From UBA4416 sp046594225 (GTDB lineage Bacteria; Bacteroidota; Bacteroidia; B-17B0; Aurantibacillaceae), in assembly GCA_046594225.1 (NCBI GenBank), contig JBKJPW010000136.1:1-27373 (forward strand): 27,373 nt of DNA. The letters run 5' to 3'. The position numbers and the translations under genes are program-made. The first letter of the stretch is position 1; each line of letters starts with the position of its first letter. The notes beneath the pieces were generated by a model. That model saw nothing but the letters and a program-made list of their open reading frames with translations, did not search any database and was not told the DNA's origin. Shown piece by piece: positions 23,530-27,373 of the stretch.

Positions 23530-24654
23530 GTGCTTTTTAAGAACCTTGTAGGGCAAACGCCTGTTAAACATAAATTATTGAACATGCTGCACGATGGTCG
23601 TGTGCCACATGCATTAATGTTTACAGGGCCCGAAGGAAGTGGTAATCTACCAGCTGCTTTTGCATTTGTACAATATTTGTTTTGCCAAAATAAAAGCGAG
23701 CATGATTCCTGTGGAGTTTGTTCGTCTTGTTTAAAAGTTAGTAAATTAATTCATCCAGATTTACACTTAGTGTTTCCGATTCCTCTTAGTAAACATGTTC
23801 GTACTAGTAATGATTTATTACCTGAGTTTAGAGAGATTTTTATTGAAACACCATACATCACTGTTCATGATTGGTTTGATAGTTTAAGTGCCGAAAATAA
23901 ACAACCTACTATTCCTACTGATGAAGCCAATGACATTTTAAAAAAATTATCTTATACTAGCTACGAAGGTGGTTATAAAATTATGATCATCTGGCAACCC
24001 GAAAAAATGAATACTTCGGCGGCGAATAAGCTTTTAAAAATATTAGAAGAACCGCCAGAACAAACTTTGTTTTTATTAGTGTGTAATCACCCAGATCAAT
24101 TACTAGCTACTATTATTTCGCGCGTACAACAAATACCATTTTATAAAATAGATACTGAAGATATTGTAAAAGGATTACAAGAACAATTTGATTGTCAACC
24201 AATAGCTGCTAAACAAGCGGCTTTATTAAGTGATGGGAGTTACAGAGAAGCTCAATTATTATTACAACATTTGGATGGCGGAACCGCTTACCTTCAAAAT
24301 TTTAGAATCTTTATGCTCATTGCATTAAAATTTGATGCGATTAAGGCCGTGGCGTGGGTTGATGAAAATGCCCGTATTGGACGTGAAAAACAAAAACAGT
24401 TTTTACAATATGGTTTAGAGATTTTTAGAGATTGTTTGATGTTTAATTTTGGAAGTGCTGAACTGGTAAGACATTCGGGCGAAGAGAAAGAATTTATTAC
24501 AAAATTTGCTCGTTTTATTCATCAACGTAACTACGAACGATTGCTTGAAGAATTTAATTCTGCTTTTTATCACATAGAGCGTAATGCAAATCCTAAAATT
24601 TTATTTATGGATTTAATTATGAAGACTAATGAAATGATTAATCTTCCTGCCTAA
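23530..24654 (+). CDS. holB: DNA polymerase III subunit delta'
   Basis: A clamp-loader subunit of the replicative polymerase, 374 residues, beginning with GTG ('LFKNLVGQTPVKHKLLNML', a typical start). The AAA+ module has a P-loop remnant GPEGSGN at 33-39 with Asn in place of the essential Lys, as expected for a delta' subunit that does not hydrolyse ATP. A four-cysteine zinc site follows (C52, C61, C64, C67). The segments 'KIMIIWQPEKMNTSAANKLLKILEEPPEQT' are given here only in part: 'NTSAANKLLKILEEPP' is the conserved stretch, and 'LLATIISRVQQ' carries the SRx motif. It is divergent from nadD. Its stop codon overlaps the stop of the convergent lectin-like gene. A degraded -7 element, TAAATTAG at 23519-23526, lies three bases before the GTG. 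Confidence 0.92.
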   Translation: MLFKNLVGQTPVKHKLLNMLHDGRVPHALMFTGPEGSGNLPAAFAFVQYLFCQNKSEHDSCGVCSSCLKVSKLIHPDLHLVFPIPLSKHVRTSNDLLPEFREIFIETPYITVHDWFDSLSAENKQPTIPTDEANDILKKLSYTSYEGGYKIMIIWQPEKMNTSAANKLLKILEEPPEQTLFLLVCNHPDQLLATIISRVQQIPFYKIDTEDIVKGLQEQFDCQPIAAKQAALLSDGSYREAQLLLQHLDGGTAYLQNFRIFMLIALKFDAIKAVAWVDENARIGREKQKQFLQYGLEIFRDCLMFNFGSAELVRHSGEEKEFITKFARFIHQRNYERLLEEFNSAFYHIERNANPKILFMDLIMKTNEMINLPA

Positions 24655-26357
24655 CGATTAATAATTACTTTCCTCACAAATGTTTTATCATTGTTAATGA
24701 TTCGTATGGCATAAACGCCAGAGGCAAACGACGAAGTTTCGATAGGAATTATCTTTTGTGCATTTGGTTTTTCTGAAGAAGAAAAAACTAATTGTCCGCA
24801 ATCATTAATAATTTCTAAAGAGGTAAATGATTCGTTGGTTAATTTTATAAATAATTCATTATTCGCAGGATTAGGAAACACTAAAACATTACTAGATTCA
24901 TCATAACACGAATTTTCAGCACTAGCAATTAAGCCAATAGGGTGGCGAATATTACCTGCATCTATTTGTATTAGCTTGTAGTAGTAAAGGGTGTTTTCTG
25001 TTGCCACATCTTTGTATTGATATTTATGTTGTTGAGAACTTGAGCCATGGCCCGGAAGAGAAGTAATTTTAGTATAATTAGTCCCATCAGTACTTCTTTC
25101 TAATTCAAATAATTGATTGTTTGTTTCGCTTGCTGTTGCCCAATCAACAGATATTTCATTAGTGTTGCAACTTGCTTTAAAATAAATTAATTCAATAGGT
25201 AGTAATGATAAGGGATTACAAATAGTTTGTTGATTGGATAAACCTCCTGTAGAGGCAGTAAATCCAAAATAAGGGGTATTAGTTCCAAAAACAGTTATTG
25301 GGTTCAGGGTAGTTGATATAGTAGCATAGGTTGTTGTTAATGCCGTATTTAATATTTTAGCAGTGAAAGTACCTGGACTTCCAGTAGCCCAACTCACTCG
25401 TAAAATATGATTAGCGCCATTTTCTATATTATAATTAGTACCTACAGGATTTTGTAATCTTACGGCAGTTGTAGTTACAGGCCTTTCACCAGCAGCATTG
25501 GCATTACAATTTGCATCCAAATCAGGATTAACATTACCATTATACCATAAATCTAAATGATCAGGATCTTCTGAACCAGCGCAGCCAATAAAATTTGTAT
25601 TAAAATCGTCTCTATCTTCGGTATTTAAATAAGTATCTATTTCTAGAATTAAAGAATTTGTAATGCCTCCTGCGCCAAGAGATCCGCCCGCTGTGCCACA
25701 AGCGCATCTACCTTTTGCATCATTTTGCATCACAAATGCCATTCCGTCTGCACCCGCATCACTAGCGCCAAGATTAACTGTAAAATCGTAAGAAAAAGCT
25801 GATAAAAAATTTAAGGTAGAATTAACGTCCCACACACAACCTCTTTGGTTTGTTGTACTTGGTGTTACGGTTGTACATGTTCCCGTTGAGGTGGCATTGC
25901 CATTAATGGTGTATTCGGCCGTATTTGTGTAGGTAGTTGTAAGTTTATAAGCTAAGGTAGCGGCTGCCGTTGTTGCAACACAACTGTATTTATTAATGTG
26001 TGCTCTATATGTTCCTGCTAAAGTTGGTGTCCAAATAACATGCGATTGAGTAGAGCAATAATCATCGCTATATCCACCAGAAACAGCAGTTCCAGAATTA
26101 TTTAAAATAGTAATTTGTGTGTCGAAAGTAGCATTACTACCATCTGTTGAGCAAAAAGAAAAATCATACTGAGGAAAACAAGTTGAAGCAGCCACAACAA
26201 AGGTGTAATAGAAATCGCCAGCAGCACAATTCATGGTTTGATAAGCAGCTGTTGGTGCTGGACTTAGAGCTCCGCCACTAGAACCTCCTGTGCATTGTGC
26301 AGAAACTAATTTTGATAACCCAATAACCAATAATAGTAAGTAGTAGATTTTAGACAT
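24651..26357 (-). CDS. Secreted L-type-lectin-like protein with T9SS type A sorting domain
   Basis: A 568-residue exported protein. The signal peptide is about residues 1-20 (MSKIYYLLLLVIGLSKLVSA). Residues about 20-135 form a cysteine-containing beta domain ('YTFVVAASTCFPQYDFSFCS', split motif). Residues about 160-380 look like a bacterial L-type lectin domain: 'FSYDFTVNLGASDAGADGMAF', given in part as GASDAGADGMAFVMQND, then 'LILEIDTYLNTEDRDD' and 'DPDHLDLWYNG', the last two resembling metal-binding loops. 'IELIYFKASCNTNEISVDWA' onward is the common Fn3-like segment with 'ELERSTDGTNYTKI'. The sorting domain starts at 'VLVFPNPANNELFIKL' and ends 'RKVIINR'. Carbohydrate binding is inferred from the fold. 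It converges on holB, their stop codons overlapping (24651-24654). Confidence 0.85.
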   Translation of the reverse strand: MSKIYYLLLLVIGLSKLVSAQCTGGSSGGALSPAPTAAYQTMNCAAGDFYYTFVVAASTCFPQYDFSFCSTDGSNATFDTQITILNNSGTAVSGGYSDDYCSTQSHVIWTPTLAGTYRAHINKYSCVATTAAATLAYKLTTTYTNTAEYTINGNATSTGTCTTVTPSTTNQRGCVWDVNSTLNFLSAFSYDFTVNLGASDAGADGMAFVMQNDAKGRCACGTAGGSLGAGGITNSLILEIDTYLNTEDRDDFNTNFIGCAGSEDPDHLDLWYNGNVNPDLDANCNANAAGERPVTTTAVRLQNPVGTNYNIENGANHILRVSWATGSPGTFTAKILNTALTTTYATISTTLNPITVFGTNTPYFGFTASTGGLSNQQTICNPLSLLPIELIYFKASCNTNEISVDWATASETNNQLFELERSTDGTNYTKITSLPGHGSSSQQHKYQYKDVATENTLYYYKLIQIDAGNIRHPIGLIASAENSCYDESSNVLVFPNPANNELFIKLTNESFTSLEIINDCGQLVFSSSEKPNAQKIIPIETSSFASGVYAIRIINNDKTFVRKVIINR

Positions 26358-26440
26358 TGCATATAAATTTATTTGAATTATTAACTAAATTGATTTAGTA
26401 AAGCTACGCTAGTTGTCCTGATGTAATTACTTAAAAAATG

Positions 26441-26459
26441 ATCAAAATAGCATTCCTAA
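26441..26459 (-). promoter_or_regulatory. Shared promoter-like motif upstream of the lectin-like gene
   Basis: On the minus strand TTAGGAATGCTATTTTGAT begins at 26459, 102 bases before the ATG at 26357. The same word with one substitution and one base fewer stands 101 bases before the small T9SS cargo gene at 22608. TATTTTG may serve as a shortened -7 element. Confidence 0.5.
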
Positions 26460-26558
26460 TTCGTTTTAGAAGTGAAAATATTGTGATATTTTCAATGAAA
26501 CTAAGCTTTTTTAGTCATATTAAAATTAAAAAATCAATTAAATACTCGTATAAACAAA

Positions 26559-26587
26559 AAAATCAGCCCTTATTTGGGGCTGATTTT
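26559..26587 (-). terminator. Intrinsic terminator of sdhB
   Basis: An 11-bp stem (AAAATCAGCCC with GGGCTGATTTT) around the loop TTATTTG. On the minus strand it ends in a run of seven T, 21 bases after the sdhB stop codon. Confidence 0.9.
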
Positions 26588-26608
26588 GAGACCTATGATT
26601 TTAGGTAA

Positions 26609-27373
26609 TTATTTAAAACTTGCTGCTGTTAACTCTCTGTTCATACGAGCAATGTTCTCTAAAGAAATTCCTTTAGGGCATTCTGCTTCGCAAGCTCCTG
26701 TATTTGTACAGTTTCCAAATCCTTCTTCATCCATTGCAGCTACCATTTTCAATACACGCTCTTTACGCTCAACTTGTCCTTGCGGTAATAATGCTAGTTG
26801 AGAAACTTTTGCTGAAACAAATAACATTGCCGAGCCATTTTTACAAGCTGCTACACAAGCACCGCAACCAATACAAGCTGCTGCGCCAAAAGCCTCATCA
26901 GCATCTGTTTTTGGAATTAAAATATTGTTTGCGTCTTTTGCATTACCTGTGTTTACAGAAATATACCCACCACTTGCAATGATTCGATCAAAGGCACCTC
27001 TATCAACTGCTAAATCCTTAATTACTGGAAAGGCAGCACTTCTCCAAGGTTCAACTACAATTGTATCACCAGTTTTAAATGAACGCATATGTAATTGGCA
27101 AGTAGTTACACCTTGTTTTGGTCCGTGCGGACGACCATTGATGTACATACTGCACATACCACAAATGCCTTCGCGGCAATCGTGATCAAAAGCAATCGCT
27201 TCTTTATTTTCCGAAATTAATTTTTCGTTTAATACATCAAACATTTCCAAAAACGACATATCTGTTGAAATGCCTGTTAATTGATGTGTTTCAAAGCTAC
27301 CTGTTGCTTTCGTGTTTTTTTGTCTCCACACTTTAAGTGTTAGATTCAATTCTGTTCCGTGTCCTGATCCCAT
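26609..27373 (-). CDS. sdhB: Succinate dehydrogenase/fumarate reductase iron-sulfur subunit
   Basis: The electron-transfer subunit of respiratory complex II, passing electrons from the flavoprotein SdhA to the membrane anchor. All cluster ligands are present: [2Fe-2S] C66, C71, C74 and C92 ('DCREGICGMC', 'TTCQLH'); [4Fe-4S] C167, C170, C173 and C232; [3Fe-4S] C177, C222 and C228 ('CIGCGACVAACKNG', 'CTNTGACEAECPKG'). At 254 residues it has family length. The ATG is the last codon of the window (27371-27373), and the first eight residues, MGSGHGTE, are a small extension before the conserved 'LNLTLKVWRQ', so an upstream start cannot be ruled out. In Bacteroidetes the order is usually membrane subunit, SdhA, SdhB, which would place sdhA just outside the window; the terminator at 26559-26587 fits SdhB being last. 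Confidence 0.96.
   Translation of the reverse strand: MGSGHGTELNLTLKVWRQKNTKATGSFETHQLTGISTDMSFLEMFDVLNEKLISENKEAIAFDHDCREGICGMCSMYINGRPHGPKQGVTTCQLHMRSFKTGDTIVVEPWRSAAFPVIKDLAVDRGAFDRIIASGGYISVNTGNAKDANNILIPKTDADEAFGAAACIGCGACVAACKNGSAMLFVSAKVSQLALLPQGQVERKERVLKMVAAMDEEGFGNCTNTGACEAECPKGISLENIARMNRELTAASFK

Noticed and set aside
23626..23646. Missing P-loop lysine in HolB as sign of a broken gene
   Set aside because: Delta' subunits commonly lack a working Walker A site, and the rest of the protein is intact.
26704..27185. Plus-strand frames opposite sdhB
   Set aside because: They are antisense to a fully conserved SdhB with all cysteine ligands in place.
1..27373. CRISPR array, tRNA or rRNA genes, integrase or transposase genes
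   Set aside because: No regular direct-repeat array, no cloverleaf-like stretch in the short intergenic regions, and no recombinase frame was seen.

Overview
The window is an AT-rich (about one third G+C by eye) stretch of a Bacteroidota chromosome, most likely from a Flavobacteriales-like lineage. The signs are seven secreted proteins with type IX secretion (T9SS) C-terminal sorting domains, one of them a SprB-repeat protein with a gliding-motility type end; promoter elements of the Bacteroidetes form TAnnTTTG; almost no Shine-Dalgarno sequences; and housekeeping genes (SdhB, NadD, HolB, dUTPase, M1 and S9 peptidases) of Bacteroidetes type. No T9SS machinery gene lies here, only cargo. A finer taxonomic placement cannot be supported from the sequence alone.

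Layout. 1-3846 (minus strand): the N-terminal part of a dipeptidyl-peptidase IV-like S9 enzyme that runs off the left edge, a GxxExxY protein gene framed by 29-bp inverted repeats, and a lipoprotein M1 aminopeptidase. 3962-5828 (plus): a compact run of panD, a flippase-like/LPG-synthase-type membrane protein and the heptose-1-phosphate adenylyltransferase HldE2. 5874-9218 (plus): a single-gene unit with promoter, a 1079-residue adhesin-like SprB-repeat protein and a strong terminator. 9281-11378 (plus): a polysaccharide flippase and dUTPase, separated by a 133-bp inverted-repeat element. 11487-16510 (plus): a secreted reprolysin-type metalloprotease with terminator, a small remnant of a T9SS sorting domain, and a secreted beta-propeller-like protein. 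16584-16737: a multi-hairpin repeat between convergent genes. 16787-22608 (minus): HldD, two T9SS cargo proteins with thioredoxin-like CxxC domains of the Omp28 type, and a small T9SS cargo protein. 22870-24654: divergent nadD and holB. 24651-27373 (minus): an L-type-lectin-like T9SS protein and the iron-sulfur subunit of succinate dehydrogenase.

How the genes work together. Two non-adjacent genes, hldE2 and hldD, catalyse late steps of ADP-heptose synthesis for lipopolysaccharide core; the flippase genes fit envelope polysaccharide work. The secreted proteins and two cell-envelope peptidases point to a surface- and protein-degrading lifestyle. The remaining genes are core metabolism and replication.

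I did not find a clear new multi-gene defence or biosynthetic system. What stands out is the density of small repeat elements: a GxxExxY gene inside a pair of inverted repeats with an ORF-less relative 9.7 kb away, two palindromic repeats inserted in frame within coding sequences (nadD and a T9SS cargo gene), and a multi-hairpin intergenic element. Also notable are a shared promoter-like motif placed at the same distance from two T9SS cargo genes, an 8-G tract in a secreted-protein gene, and promoters that predict leaderless panD and nadD mRNAs. All coordinates and motifs were read by eye.
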